A DNA stretch of 64,000 bases from Streptomyces sp. WZ-12 (GTDB lineage: Bacteria > Actinomycetota > Actinomycetes > Streptomycetales > Streptomycetaceae), in the NCBI RefSeq assembly GCF_028898845.1, contig NZ_CP118574.1:2046001-2110000 (forward strand), written 5' to 3'. The notes below the pieces were generated by a model. That model was not told the origin of the DNA, did no database searches, and worked only from the letters and a program-made list of their open reading frames with translations. Both the position numbers and the translations under genes were made by a program. Positions 8,078-16,387 of the stretch are shown piece by piece. Within the stretch, counting starts at the first letter, position 1. The number at the start of each line of letters is the position of its first letter.

Positions 8078-8601
8078 TCGGCGAACGTCGGCGCCGAGGT
8101 GAGCCGCCCCCGGTGGAAGAGCAGCGCCCCTTCGGCATCGGCGCCGGGCTGGACGCTCTCCACGCGGCCCAGGAAAAGCGTGTGGTCCCCGCCGGGAAAC
8201 CGCCCCTCGACCCGACAGTCGAGCGTGGCCAATGCGCCGGGCATGAAGAGGCTTTCGCCCTTCCCGGCGGCCAGGTAGTTCTGGAGTTCACGGCCGGACG
8301 GCTTGTTGCGCGAGGCGAAGAGTCGGGCCACGTCCTCCTGCCGGTCGGAGAGCAGGTGCACATGAAAGCCGCCGGTCGCATCGATCACCGGATGAGTGCG
8401 GGACGACTTCATCACCGACACCAGGACCCGCGGCGGGTCCAGGGACACGGACGTGAACGAGTTCACGGTGATCGCTGAGGCTTCTTCATCCTGTCCCGAC
8501 GACAGCACGGTGACGCCGGTCGGGAACATGCGCATCACGGACCGGAGATCGTCCGGCGTGGACACGGGTGCGGGCAGGGTGGCGCCCAGGCGTTCAGTCA
8601 C
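8074..8601 (-). CDS. Flavin reductase family protein
   Basis: A 175-residue protein of the HpaC/ActVB-like flavin reductase family: MFPTGVTVLSS near residue 25, then SAITVNSFTSVSLDPPRVLV and the GGFHVHLLSD segment. Such proteins reduce FMN or FAD with NAD(P)H and feed two-component monooxygenases; some are flavin-binding oxidoreductases. The GTG start has GAGGGGGA about 6 nt upstream. It is the first gene of a leftward unit with the chorismate mutase homologue (4-base overlap) and the VAO-type oxidase. An inverted repeat lies about 30 bases upstream of the start. Confidence 0.9.
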   Translation of the reverse strand: MTERLGATLPAPVSTPDDLRSVMRMFPTGVTVLSSGQDEEASAITVNSFTSVSLDPPRVLVSVMKSSRTHPVIDATGGFHVHLLSDRQEDVARLFASRNKPSGRELQNYLAAGKGESLFMPGALATLDCRVEGRFPGGDHTLFLGRVESVQPGADAEGALLFHRGRLTSAPTFAE

Positions 8602-8633
8602 TTTATCCCCCTCAGACTGTGGCTGATGGAAAG

Positions 8634-8650
8634 TAACTTAACACCAGTTA
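8634..8650. promoter_or_regulatory. Inverted repeat upstream of flavin reductase operon
   Basis: TAACT (8634-8638) and AGTTA (8646-8650) are inverted with 7 bases between them, in an unusually AT-rich patch (AAGTAACTTAACACCAGTTA). It lies 30 bases before the GTG of the leftward operon and about 190 bases before the divergent oxidoreductase gene. It could be the operator of that divergent pair. Confidence 0.45.
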
Positions 8651-8840
8651 GTAAGCGTGGGAAGTCCCCTCCCCCGCCCGGAGGTTGGACGGCACCACCC
8701 CACGTACCGCACCGCCCTGACCTCGACTCTTCCGCCTCATGTGAACGCCGTGTCACATCCCGAACGCAGCGGAATGCCCAACCGTCGACGCCCGTTGCAC
8801 ACCATCGACCACCCATCCACAACCCGAGGAGCGTCGTCGC

Positions 8841-9749
8841 ATGCGTGCTCTCGTCGTTGACCATTCCGCACCCGGACGACTGGCACAGGCCCCCGTCCCC
8901 GACCCGGCGCCAGGCCCCGACGAGGTGCTCGTCAGGGTCGCCGCGATCTCCCTGAACTACGGCGAGTTGCCGAAGTCCGATGACGACGACTCCACGGGTA
9001 CGGTCCCGGGCTGGGACGCCGCCGGTGTGGTCGAGCGGCCGGCCGCCTCCGGGCGCGGCCCCAAGACGGGCGACCGGGTAGTCACCTGGGGCTGGAACGC
9101 CGGCTGGGCCGAACTGCGCGCCGTCCCCGTGGACGAACTCGCCGTCCTGCCCGATGCCGTGGACCTTCAGCGGGCCGCGGCCCTTCCCGTCGCGGGCCTC
9201 ACCGCCCTGCGCGCGCTGCGCCGGGCCGGCGTCCGGCCCGGCCACCGCGTCGCCATCACGGGCGCATCGGGCGGCGTGGGCCGCTTCGCCGTACAACTCG
9301 CCCGGCTCGCCGGCGCCGAGGTGTACGCCCTCGTCGGCGATCCCGCCCGTGGCGAGGGACTGGCCGACCTCGGCGCGCACCACCTCATCACCGACTCCCA
9401 CGACATCGGCGCACCGATCGACATCCTCCTGGACAACGTCGGCGGCCCCCTGCTCGCAGACCTCCTCGACCACATGGCCAAGGACGGCGTCGCGATCTCC
9501 ATCGGCGCCACCTCGGGCGAGCCGACCGCCATCCGCCCCTACCAGTTGCTCGCCAACCGGATCACCCTCACCGGCTTCCAGGACAGCGGCAACTCCGCCG
9601 CAGACCTGGCCTACTTGGTCGGACTCCTCGCCGACGGGCGCCTCCAATCCCCCGTCGACTGGACCGGCGACTGGTCCTCCGTCGCCGACGCGGCCACCGC
9701 CCTCCTCTCCCGCCGCATCCGAGGCAAGGCCGTACTCACCCTCTCCTGA
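8841..9749 (+). CDS. Zinc-independent MDR (quinone oxidoreductase-like) NAD(P)H oxidoreductase
   Basis: A 302-residue medium-chain reductase. An N-terminal GroES-like domain (PGPDEVLVRVAAISLNYGEL, PGWDAAGVV) precedes the cofactor fold with GASGGVGRFAVQLARLAGAE near residues 145-165. The zinc ligands of alcohol dehydrogenases are absent, as in quinone reductases. A GAGGAG sits before the ATG. It is transcribed away from the flavin reductase operon across a 240-base shared promoter region and is probably co-regulated with it. Confidence 0.9.
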   Translation: MRALVVDHSAPGRLAQAPVPDPAPGPDEVLVRVAAISLNYGELPKSDDDDSTGTVPGWDAAGVVERPAASGRGPKTGDRVVTWGWNAGWAELRAVPVDELAVLPDAVDLQRAAALPVAGLTALRALRRAGVRPGHRVAITGASGGVGRFAVQLARLAGAEVYALVGDPARGEGLADLGAHHLITDSHDIGAPIDILLDNVGGPLLADLLDHMAKDGVAISIGATSGEPTAIRPYQLLANRITLTGFQDSGNSAADLAYLVGLLADGRLQSPVDWTGDWSSVADAATALLSRRIRGKAVLTLS

Positions 9750-9801
9750 CGCCCCATCACAACTACTCCCCCAACCACGCGTTCCCAAGCTCCCGAACTC
9801 C

Positions 9802-9833
9802 TGAGCCCCTGAGCCCCTGAGCCCCTGAGCCCC
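9802..9833. repeat. Tandem 8-bp repeat, four copies
   Basis: Four head-to-tail copies of TGAGCCCC, with a degenerate fifth, lie 50 bases after the oxidoreductase stop. No function is apparent; it is a slippage-prone microsatellite-like tract. Confidence 0.8.
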
Positions 9834-10704
9834 TAAGTCGCACCACTTCGGAACCAGGACACCGAAGCCCTCCCCGCACTGAAGGTCGCCGAGGAGCTCG
9901 GGAAAAATTCAGGCGCTGCACGGCCGGGTCTCACGGTGGCGACGCAACGGTTCGGCCCCTTCGAAGCGCCCCACGCCCACGGCGTCAGACGGTCGCCCGG
10001 AGGGGCCGGATTCTCTGAACTGAATCTGCCGCGGCGGGAGTTGAGCGATAAGAACAAGCGCATCCATCCGCGAACCGGAGAGGGAAGGCGACGCCTGAAG
10101 CGACCGCAAGGCCGCATCGGCCATTCCGCACGGCATGTCGCGCCGAGCCGGCCAGACTGGAACTCACCGACCCGGCCCAGGCCATCACCGCAATCGCCAA
10201 GGCCGCCACCACCGCCCTCACCACCACCAACCCCTGACTCACCGGGTGCCGCCCCACCCCCACCCGGGGCGGCACCCGACGGCGACCGCACCGGCCAACG
10301 ATCGCTCTGGACGCCGAGACTCACCACGACGTCAGGCTCGTCTCGCCGCCTCCCAGTGCGCCTTGGCCGCCGTGCTCCACGCATTGCGGCCAGGGCACCT
10401 CCCGATCCACAGCGGTTGGATCTTGGGGAAGTTCAGCGCCGCCGGCGAACGTCTCAACGTTCTCCGTCCCAGCCCGCGCCACACCCCGGCGCACACAGCC
10501 GACCCGGCCCCTAACCCCTCGGACCAGGATCCGACAGCCTCTAAACCGTAGTCCGATCCGGCTGCCCGGCCCGGCGGCATGGACGGCCTCCCCTTCCCAC
10601 CGGATGACGTGAAACCCGCCACCGCCCGCTTCAGTTGCCACGGTTAGAGCAGCGCCTGAGTCCCTCCCCGCCGCCAACTACCTCCACCGAGGGAGAAGAC
10701 GACC
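9834..10704. other. Decayed region with a gene tail
   Basis: There is no intact gene in about 870 bases. A short frame reads ARLELTDPAQAITAIAKAAT and ends with TGA at 10235-10237, seven bases ahead of a strong hairpin. This looks like the 3' end of a lost rightward gene. The upstream part of that frame is interrupted at about 10014 and 10045. The stretch 10330-10550 has an open frame with no recognisable family. Confidence 0.4.
10243..10278 (+). terminator. Strong hairpin after relic gene tail
   Basis: CGGGTGCCGCCCC (10243-10255) and GGGGCGGCACCCG (10266-10278) pair perfectly over 13 bp with a 10-base C-rich loop. It follows a short coding tail ending at 10237, so it is probably the former gene's terminator. 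Confidence 0.65.
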
Positions 10705-11152
10705 ATGTACTCGCATTACCACCAGGCCGCCCGCCAGTTACTCGCCGAGGCGCACAAACACCTCGCCACCCACCACGACCAGGACACCTTCCCCCAGTAC
10801 GGACTCCTTGCCCGATTCGTCATCGATCTGCATGACCGCGGCCAACTCGGCGACCGTTCGCCCTCGCTCGGTGGCACCGTAGACGCAGCCGCGGCCTGCC
10901 TGCTGAACCTGGCCCCCACGCCTGGCCTGCCCTTACGACGAAGACCTGGCCGCCCGGCTGAACGAACTCGACCGCCTTCCCCGACCCAAACGCCTCCACC
11001 TCCTGAGAGAGCGCCATTGGCCACACGCTCCCTTCCTCGGCGCAATCTCGGGTCATGGTGCCCCTCGTACGACGGGGCCCTGCCCGTTCCCTTGCAACAC
11101 CGGCGACTTCTGCGGCGGTTGCGGACCCGCAGGCTGCGGAGGTCGCCGGTAA
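10705..11152 (+). pseudogene. Frameshifted hypothetical gene with Cys-rich end
   Basis: The frame opens at ATG 10705 (GGGAGAAG upstream) with MYSHYHQAARQLLAEAHKHL and continues plausibly to CLLNLAP near 10917. Removing one base at about 10918 joins it to a frame reading CPYDEDLAARLNELDRLPRP and then CPFPCNTGDFCGGCGPAGCG, ending in TAA at 11150-11152. The joined product of about 148 residues looks more protein-like than either frame alone. The closely spaced cysteines could bind a metal. The family is not recognised. It could also be a programmed shift or sequencing error. Confidence 0.45.
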
Positions 11153-11286
11153 CCCACTGACGCTGAGCCAGCAGCACAACTGAGGGGTGATGCAGTCCGG
11201 GCTCCGCGGCCGCCTCGCGCGGACGGCACCACCCCCGGTCGCGATGTTGCGCCGGGCCTCGTGCCGTAACATTTCACAGGAATAAT

Positions 11287-11301
11287 CATGTATATGACAT
11301 G
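11287..11301. promoter_or_regulatory. Inverted repeat in AT-rich promoter region of the WXG100 module
   Basis: CATGT-ATATG-ACATG (11287-11301) sits in an AT-rich patch (ACATTTCACAGGAATAATCA just upstream) about 80 bases before the first WXG100 gene. It is a likely promoter/operator for the module; no regulator gene is adjacent. Confidence 0.4.
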
Positions 11302-11379
11302 GCGCGAAGGCGGCATGGCGCATGGCGTGGGAGTCGCTACGTGCCGTCCGAGGAGTTCGCATGGCAAGGGGGAAATCCG

Positions 11380-11697
11380 GTGAGTGACGTGTGGGTGAAC
11401 ACGGCGAAAGTGCGGGGCACCGGCGAGGACATGAAGGCGTTGTCGAGCGATACCCAGCGGCGGATGCAGCATGCGCTCGACAGCACGGACGACGTCTACC
11501 GCGACCACATGTTCTGGGAGTGTGGAGACACCCTGTTGGTATGCCGGGACACCTGGCGAGACCACATGGTTGAACTCGCCAAGAAAATGGGGGATTTGGG
11601 GCAGCGGTTGCAGGATTCCGCGGACAGTTACGACGCCGCCGACCAGGACGCGGTCGCACGGCTGAGGTCCGCCATGACGGACCTGGGCAGGCACTGA
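11380..11697 (+). CDS. WXG100 family type VII secretion protein
   Basis: A 105-residue, mostly helical, charged protein beginning VSDVWVNTAKVRGTGEDMKA. Length and helix-turn-helix layout match ESAT-6-like WXG100 proteins. The turn motif is degenerate (WECGD near residue 46) rather than a clear W-x-G. The GTG start at 11380 is chosen because GGGGGAA lies about 7 nt upstream. Such proteins dimerise and leave the cell through the ESX/type VII machine, often as partner of a larger effector. The next gene starts 2 bases after its stop, so the WXG100-amidase protein is the probable partner. Confidence 0.75.
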   Translation: MSDVWVNTAKVRGTGEDMKALSSDTQRRMQHALDSTDDVYRDHMFWECGDTLLVCRDTWRDHMVELAKKMGDLGQRLQDSADSYDAADQDAVARLRSAMTDLGRH

Positions 11698-11699
11698 CC

Positions 11700-12959
11700 A
11701 TGGTCACGTACGCGGAACTGATCAGCGCCCATCCCCAGAAGTGGAAGGACGCCGCGGACGACTGGGCGGCACTGGCCAAGTACGCCTTGAACGCCGCGCA
11801 CGACGTGCGCGAGCAGGGCGCCAAGCCGCTCGCCGACAACTGGGCCGACGAAGTCGGCGCGGCGGCGGCCGGCGACTTCGTGAAGCTGGCCAACCAACTG
11901 GAGTCGGCCTACGACCTGCTGCTCAGCGTCAAAATGGTCATGGAGGGCATGCACACCAGTCTGGAACTGGCCATGAGCACTGCCCACCAACTCACCGACC
12001 TCGCACGCGCCCACGACCTCCCGCTCAATGACGACGGAATGCCCCTGGAGTGCCCGGGCCCGAATGCCGGGGCGGACAAGCAGCAGGCGTACACCGAAAT
12101 CGTCGCCCTGCGCGAACAGGCGCTGCGGCAGGCGACCGAGGCCGACCAGCAGACGAAGGCCGAGTTGTCCCGTCTGACGGCCGCGGTCAAGATCGATGAT
12201 CCGGACAAGGCGCTCAAGGAGCAGAACGTCGCGTCGCACGTCGAGATGGATATGCTCGCCGCCGACATCCCCCCGAAGAACACCGACCCGGCAGCCGTCC
12301 GCGCCTGGTGGAACGGGCTCAGTGAGAAGCAGCAGTACGACCTGACGCGGGCCGAGCCGGTCAGACTCGCGCAACTCGACGGAATTCCCGAGGACGTCAA
12401 ACGTGAAATGCGGGGCACGGACAGGAAGTTCGACCGGATCAAGATGGTGGAGTACGCACTGGACAACTGGAACAAGGACGACCCGGTCCAGTTCGACAAC
12501 AACTGCACCAACTTCGTCTCCCAGGCGCTCGACCACGCCGGCATGCAGAAGAAACTCGATCCGTGGGACGGCGCACGCGGTGACGACACCTGGGGTCACG
12601 AGAGCGGCATCGGCATCGACTGGTGGGACACCAGCATGTACTACTCCAAGTCCTGGGCCGGTGCCGAGAACCAGCAGAACTTCATGCTCAAGCACGGCGG
12701 AGAGGAGGTATCGCCGTCCCAAGCCCGGCCCGGCGACATCATCTACTACGAACAGCAGGGCCCCAACGAACACATCGAGCACGGCAATACCCACCACGCC
12801 GCCGTGGTGACGGCTGTCATGCCGGACGGTGAAATCAAGTACACCCAGCACCAGGACTCGTACCAGAACGTGAGCCTGGAAGGCCGGCTGCCGACCACGG
12901 AAAAGGCCGAGGGGCAGCAGAACATCCGCATTGTCCGCCCGCACCCGGATTGGTACTGA
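11700..12959 (+). CDS. WXG100-like protein with C-terminal amidase (peptidoglycan hydrolase-like) domain
   Basis: A 419-residue two-domain protein. Residues 1-110 form a WXG100-like helical hairpin with NWADEVGAAAAGDFV at the turn. A charged linker spans about 110-240. The C-terminal domain (about 245-415) carries NNCTNFVSQAL with Cys269, then GDIIYY (345-350) and HHAAVVTA (His365/366). This is the order of the Amidase_6-type cysteine amidase fold, whose members cleave cell-wall peptides or related amides. No Sec signal is seen, so export through type VII with the preceding WXG100 protein is likely. It may act as a cell-wall remodelling enzyme or an antibacterial effector. The small membrane protein 9 bases downstream could be an immunity partner (inference). 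Confidence 0.85.
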   Translation: MVTYAELISAHPQKWKDAADDWAALAKYALNAAHDVREQGAKPLADNWADEVGAAAAGDFVKLANQLESAYDLLLSVKMVMEGMHTSLELAMSTAHQLTDLARAHDLPLNDDGMPLECPGPNAGADKQQAYTEIVALREQALRQATEADQQTKAELSRLTAAVKIDDPDKALKEQNVASHVEMDMLAADIPPKNTDPAAVRAWWNGLSEKQQYDLTRAEPVRLAQLDGIPEDVKREMRGTDRKFDRIKMVEYALDNWNKDDPVQFDNNCTNFVSQALDHAGMQKKLDPWDGARGDDTWGHESGIGIDWWDTSMYYSKSWAGAENQQNFMLKHGGEEVSPSQARPGDIIYYEQQGPNEHIEHGNTHHAAVVTAVMPDGEIKYTQHQDSYQNVSLEGRLPTTEKAEGQQNIRIVRPHPDWY

Positions 12960-12968
12960 CAGACAGCC

Positions 12969-13385
12969 ATGACCGAGACCGTCACCCAACCCGCTGCGCG
13001 GCGCTCGCGGGTCCGAGCGCTTGCGGTACCGCTGCTTGCGCTGGCCGCCATCGGCTGTCTGATCACCACGTTCGCGCTGTCCACCGCCCACGTCCACCTC
13101 CAGTCGGCCGCCTGCCGCTATATGGCGGTGCCCTGGACGCACTTCGCCTTCGCCTACGGCGCCCTGCTCGCGGCCCTGGCCGCGCTCCTCGTTTATCTGA
13201 CGCTTTCCCGCGCTGCGCGACGCGACGGGCTCCCGCCGGCCTCCGGCTGGCAGAGCTGGCTCCCGACGCTCTTCGTCGTCATCGCCGGCCTGATGATTCC
13301 CCTGACGGCGTTGGTCGTCACACTGACCCACAAAGACGCCGCCGAAACAGCCACGCATCTGGGACAGCCGTTGTGCGAGGGATAG
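12969..13385 (+). CDS. Small membrane protein, unknown function
   Basis: A 138-residue protein with three probable transmembrane segments (about residues 18-40, 55-78 and 95-118) and short charged ends. No family is recognised. It starts 9 bases after the amidase-effector stop and is on the same strand, so co-transcription is likely. Position and topology would suit an immunity protein against a cell-wall-active effector, but nothing in the sequence proves this. Confidence 0.65.
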   Translation: MTETVTQPAARRSRVRALAVPLLALAAIGCLITTFALSTAHVHLQSAACRYMAVPWTHFAFAYGALLAALAALLVYLTLSRAARRDGLPPASGWQSWLPTLFVVIAGLMIPLTALVVTLTHKDAAETATHLGQPLCEG

Positions 13386-13513
13386 AGCCTGTGCTGAGCC
13401 CACAGCCCATATCTCAAGCCCGGGTACGCGGCGTTCGACAACCGTTCGTAGACGACCAATCCGCCGTCCTGAAGAGAAGCGCCAGGGCCGGGCGCGCTCG
13501 GAAGTGCGCCATC

Positions 13514-13606
13514 ATGCACACACTGGCACAGCAGAAGGCGGAGCAGGAGAAGCAGCAGCGCCAGGTGCAGCAGTCAGAGCAGCCCACGAGGTCCGCGAAG
13601 TCCTAG
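13514..13606 (+). CDS. Possible small charged peptide (30 aa) or relic tail
   Basis: ATG at 13514 opens a frame reading MHTLAQQKAEQEKQQRQVQQ to a TAG at 13604-13606. It is strongly helical and Gln/Glu/Lys-rich, unlike random high-GC translation. No clear ribosome binding site was seen, and the frame is also open upstream, so it may be the end of a decayed gene. The rest of 13386-13885 holds no other gene. Confidence 0.3.
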   Translation: MHTLAQQKAEQEKQQRQVQQSEQPTRSAKS

Positions 13607-13885
13607 GTCTCGCCGATCCGATACGTTGCGCGCCTGCTTCTCGGCTGTGTCATGCGGAACGAGTAGGCCGGGTCGATTCCGCAGTTTGGGAGTGGGCACG
13701 GCGTGCGCCGGAGCAGTCGAAGCCCCCTGTGCGGGGCGCGGATTACGAGACGGCGTAAGAGGCGCGTCATGGTCAGCCGGGTTCAGCTGCCCCCTCTGCC
13801 AGGGGCTTCATAGAGTCCTGCGCGGCGTCCGTACTTCGCAGATTGTGCGGGCGATGATGGCGATGAGCCGATGGGGGAACGGCGC

Positions 13886-14197
13886 ATGTCGGTAGGGCAT
13901 TTTCAGGCGCATCCGGACGGGTTACGGGAGCTGGCAGCGGATTTTCAATCCGCTGCCGAGGAACTGGCCGGGCGCATCGAGGGCTTCGTGGGAGATTTCT
14001 TCGAGGTCGGGGAGGCGTTTGGGCTGATAGCCGCGTGCAAGGGGATCACCGACCAGTACTGGGAAATGGTGAACCACACCGGCGAGGGCCTCGCCGAACT
14101 CGCCCAGGTGCTCCGCTGCAACAGCTCGGGCCTCAACCAGTCTGCCGCCAATTACGACGGCGTTGACACGCGCACCAGCGCGACGTTGGGGGCCTGA
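13886..14197 (+). CDS. WXG100-type protein (TTA-containing)
   Basis: A 103-residue helical protein (MSVGHFQAHPDGLRELAADF) with features of WXG100 or T7SS small partners, including a C-terminal GLNQSAANYDGVD similar to the typical 'ANYxxxD' end. Start 13886 is preferred over 13871 because GGGGGAA lies 8 nt upstream. Codon 13 is TTA (13922-13924), so translation may need bldA tRNA. Its stop is three bases before the next gene, a longer WXG100 protein; they are probably co-expressed and form a heterodimer. Confidence 0.8.
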   Translation: MSVGHFQAHPDGLRELAADFQSAAEELAGRIEGFVGDFFEVGEAFGLIAACKGITDQYWEMVNHTGEGLAELAQVLRCNSSGLNQSAANYDGVDTRTSATLGA

Positions 14198-14200
14198 CCG

Positions 14201-15346
14201 ATGGGCCTCAACAGTTACGTCGTCGACAAGGTCGTACCAGTCCTGGAATTGCTCAACATCCCGTGGCCCGGCGGTGCCCCCAAGTCCCTGCGGGATATCG
14301 CACATCGTTGGGGGAGCTTCGGCCAGGACCTTCAGGAGACCGCAGAACACCTGAACAAACGGGTCGAGGCCGTGGTGGGCGTCACCTGGCACGGCGATGC
14401 GGCCGATGCGTTCAAGAAGCGCTGGAAGCAGCAGTACGGCGCCTTCCAGGACACCGCGAAGAACTTCGCCGCCATACAGAAACAGCTCGATGCCTATGCC
14501 GACGAGGCCGAGCAGATCGTCAAGGAGATCGTCGAGATCGCCTTGGAGATCGCCGAGACAGAACTCGCCGGCGCACTGCTGACGGTGGTCACCGCGGGCA
14601 TCTCGGACGCGGTGGCAGCGGCTGCCTCCGGGGCACGGGCCATGAGAATCCTCGGCTGGGTGGAGAAGTTCACGAGCCTCGCGGAGCGGGCCGAAGAGGC
14701 CGTCCTTGAGCTCGTCAAGGGCTCCAGGACCCTGGTGCGCATGGTCAAGGCGCTATCCAAACTGATCCAGGACGGACTGAGGAACTCCGCGATGAACCTC
14801 GCGGGTACCGCAGGCACCAAATGGGCCACCGGACAGGACTTCACTGGACAGGACGTGCGCAACGCAGTGGTCTCCGGCAGCGTGGCGGCGGCCCCCGGAG
14901 CGGTGGGCAAGGGCCTAGGCTCCCTGGGCAAGCACGGCGCGCCCAACGCCTTCGACAAGATGCTGACCGGCGACGGTCTGACCGGCAAGGCCGAAACAGC
15001 GCAGAAAATCGCCTCCGGAGCGGCGGGCAGCGCGGCCGGTACGTGGGCGGCGGAGCATGACGATCCCAAGGCCACCGTGGGCGACGACATGCTCACCAAC
15101 GCGATCACCGGCGGCGGGGGCGCGTACTTGGGGCGGTTCCCGAAGGGACGCGTACCTGAGGAGGCGCAGTCGGCCTTTTCCAACGTTCATGAGGTCGGTA
15201 TGAACGGAATCGTCTACGCCGGTGGTGGTGCTGTCGAGTACACGGCCCAACAACACGAGAGGCCAGAGGCGGGGGACGACGTCACGGACCAGGACGGAGC
15301 GGTGCAGCTTCCACGTGAAGAGCTCGATGGACACCCGTTTGGATAG
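14201..15346 (+). CDS. Long WXG100-domain type VII substrate
   Basis: A 381-residue protein. Residues 1-105 form a WXG100-like domain with a clear turn, TWHGDAADAFKKRW (about 62-75). A long helical Ala-rich segment (110-190) with membrane-active character (LAGALLTVVTAGISDAVAAA) follows, then a Gly/Ala-rich region (220-310). The last 70 residues are polar and show no known toxin or enzyme motif. It resembles the structural arm of CpnT/LXG-like proteins whose effector domain is short or absent. It pairs with the small WXG100 protein just upstream. Confidence 0.8.
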   Translation: MGLNSYVVDKVVPVLELLNIPWPGGAPKSLRDIAHRWGSFGQDLQETAEHLNKRVEAVVGVTWHGDAADAFKKRWKQQYGAFQDTAKNFAAIQKQLDAYADEAEQIVKEIVEIALEIAETELAGALLTVVTAGISDAVAAAASGARAMRILGWVEKFTSLAERAEEAVLELVKGSRTLVRMVKALSKLIQDGLRNSAMNLAGTAGTKWATGQDFTGQDVRNAVVSGSVAAAPGAVGKGLGSLGKHGAPNAFDKMLTGDGLTGKAETAQKIASGAAGSAAGTWAAEHDDPKATVGDDMLTNAITGGGGAYLGRFPKGRVPEEAQSAFSNVHEVGMNGIVYAGGGAVEYTAQQHERPEAGDDVTDQDGAVQLPREELDGHPFG

Positions 15347-15387
15347 CGGGGAGTTCACCGAGCCGGCTTGCGAAGGGGGCGCCGGGC

Positions 15388-16092
15388 ATGTGGCCGTTCA
15401 CCGGTAGGAAGTGGCAGGGTACGGGCCAGCGAAGGCGGTCCCCCGGGGAACCTCGTCCCAACCTGGTCTCGCTCAGCGACGTGTCGGAGGACTGGGACAA
15501 CGTTCGTCCGGGCTGGACGGCGGTGCGTAAGTTCAACGACCGGCTGGACGTGAAGCGACGGCTTCGCGGCCAGCCGGCGAGCGGCCGAGGCGGAAACCTT
15601 CGATACGCCACCGTCGGCGAGTTGGTCGATCCAGGCGGCACCGGTGAGCGTGTCGAGGTGGTGCTCTGGCTGCTCAAACAGAACTCCTCGACCCGCGGCG
15701 GCCATGAACTCTGGTCGTCGGGGGTGGTGCTGACCTTCCCCCGAACGCTCCCCCTCTTCGGCTTCTACCCCAAGAGCAACTACTGGAAGGCGACACCGGC
15801 GGACTTCCGGTCGCCCCCCAGGGACGTTCTCCGGCATTCTCTGCGTGAGTATCCGGCGCTTGCGGCGCTCGGTCCGGGCCACGAGGCGACGAGAGTGCTG
15901 GTCACCGACGACTGGGTTTTCTCCGCACTGGTCAGACCGGAGGTACTCGGGCGCCCTCAGCTATCCGGCAGACACCTGCGCCTCGACGGCAACACCGCGG
16001 TCGCCTGGGCGAAAGGACAGACAGCCCCCAAAATGCTCGAAGAGCTCGCCATAGAGCTCTATGACCTGGCCAACCTGCTTCCCCGTATCTGA
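15388..16092 (+). CDS. Hypothetical protein downstream of WXG100 module
   Basis: A 234-residue protein with no recognised family. It begins MWPFTGRKWQGTG, and GAAGGGGGC lies about 10 nt before the ATG. The sequence is mixed alpha/beta with a conserved-looking C-terminus (LDGNTAVAWAKGQTAPKMLE, then ELYDLANLLPRI). No signal peptide or membrane segment was seen. The 41-base gap to the WXG100 gene suggests co-transcription; it could be a cytoplasmic chaperone or immunity protein for the substrate (inference). Confidence 0.6.
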   Translation: MWPFTGRKWQGTGQRRRSPGEPRPNLVSLSDVSEDWDNVRPGWTAVRKFNDRLDVKRRLRGQPASGRGGNLRYATVGELVDPGGTGERVEVVLWLLKQNSSTRGGHELWSSGVVLTFPRTLPLFGFYPKSNYWKATPADFRSPPRDVLRHSLREYPALAALGPGHEATRVLVTDDWVFSALVRPEVLGRPQLSGRHLRLDGNTAVAWAKGQTAPKMLEELAIELYDLANLLPRI

Positions 16093-16174
16093 GTGAGCGA
16101 GCAGACCAACCACGTTGACCATGCCCCCAGTCGGTCCGGCCCCCGAATCATGCCGGGGGCCCCACCCCACGCCC

Positions 16175-16351
16175 ATGAACAGGCTTCGGAAGCCCACAGT
16201 TCAGATCCGGGCAGACTTTGACGCCTTCAGGGGCGTCCGCGAAAGGCTCCGAGTGCCGGCCGAGAGCTTCCCCGACATGGGGCCGGGATGGAAGTCGGCA
16301 GCATGGGCCATGCTCGGTCGACCCCGGAGTTCGTCAAAGCCGCGATGGTAA
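16175..16351 (+). pseudogene. Possible WXG100 remnant
   Basis: A 58-residue frame containing VQIRADFDAFRGVRERLRV is followed by non-protein-like sequence and a stop at 16349-16351. The first part recalls the N-terminal helix of ESX WXG100 proteins, which commonly precede eccD in actinomycete loci. The call is weak and rests mainly on its place ahead of the eccD fragment. Confidence 0.25.
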
Positions 16352-16387
16352 GTTCCGGTAAGTGGTGAGCAAAGGAACGACTTCCAG

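Noticed and set aside
9834..10704. Possible insertion sequence remnant
   Set aside because: No DDE/DEDD motif, terminal inverted repeats or target duplication could be found; only a coding tail and hairpin are supported.
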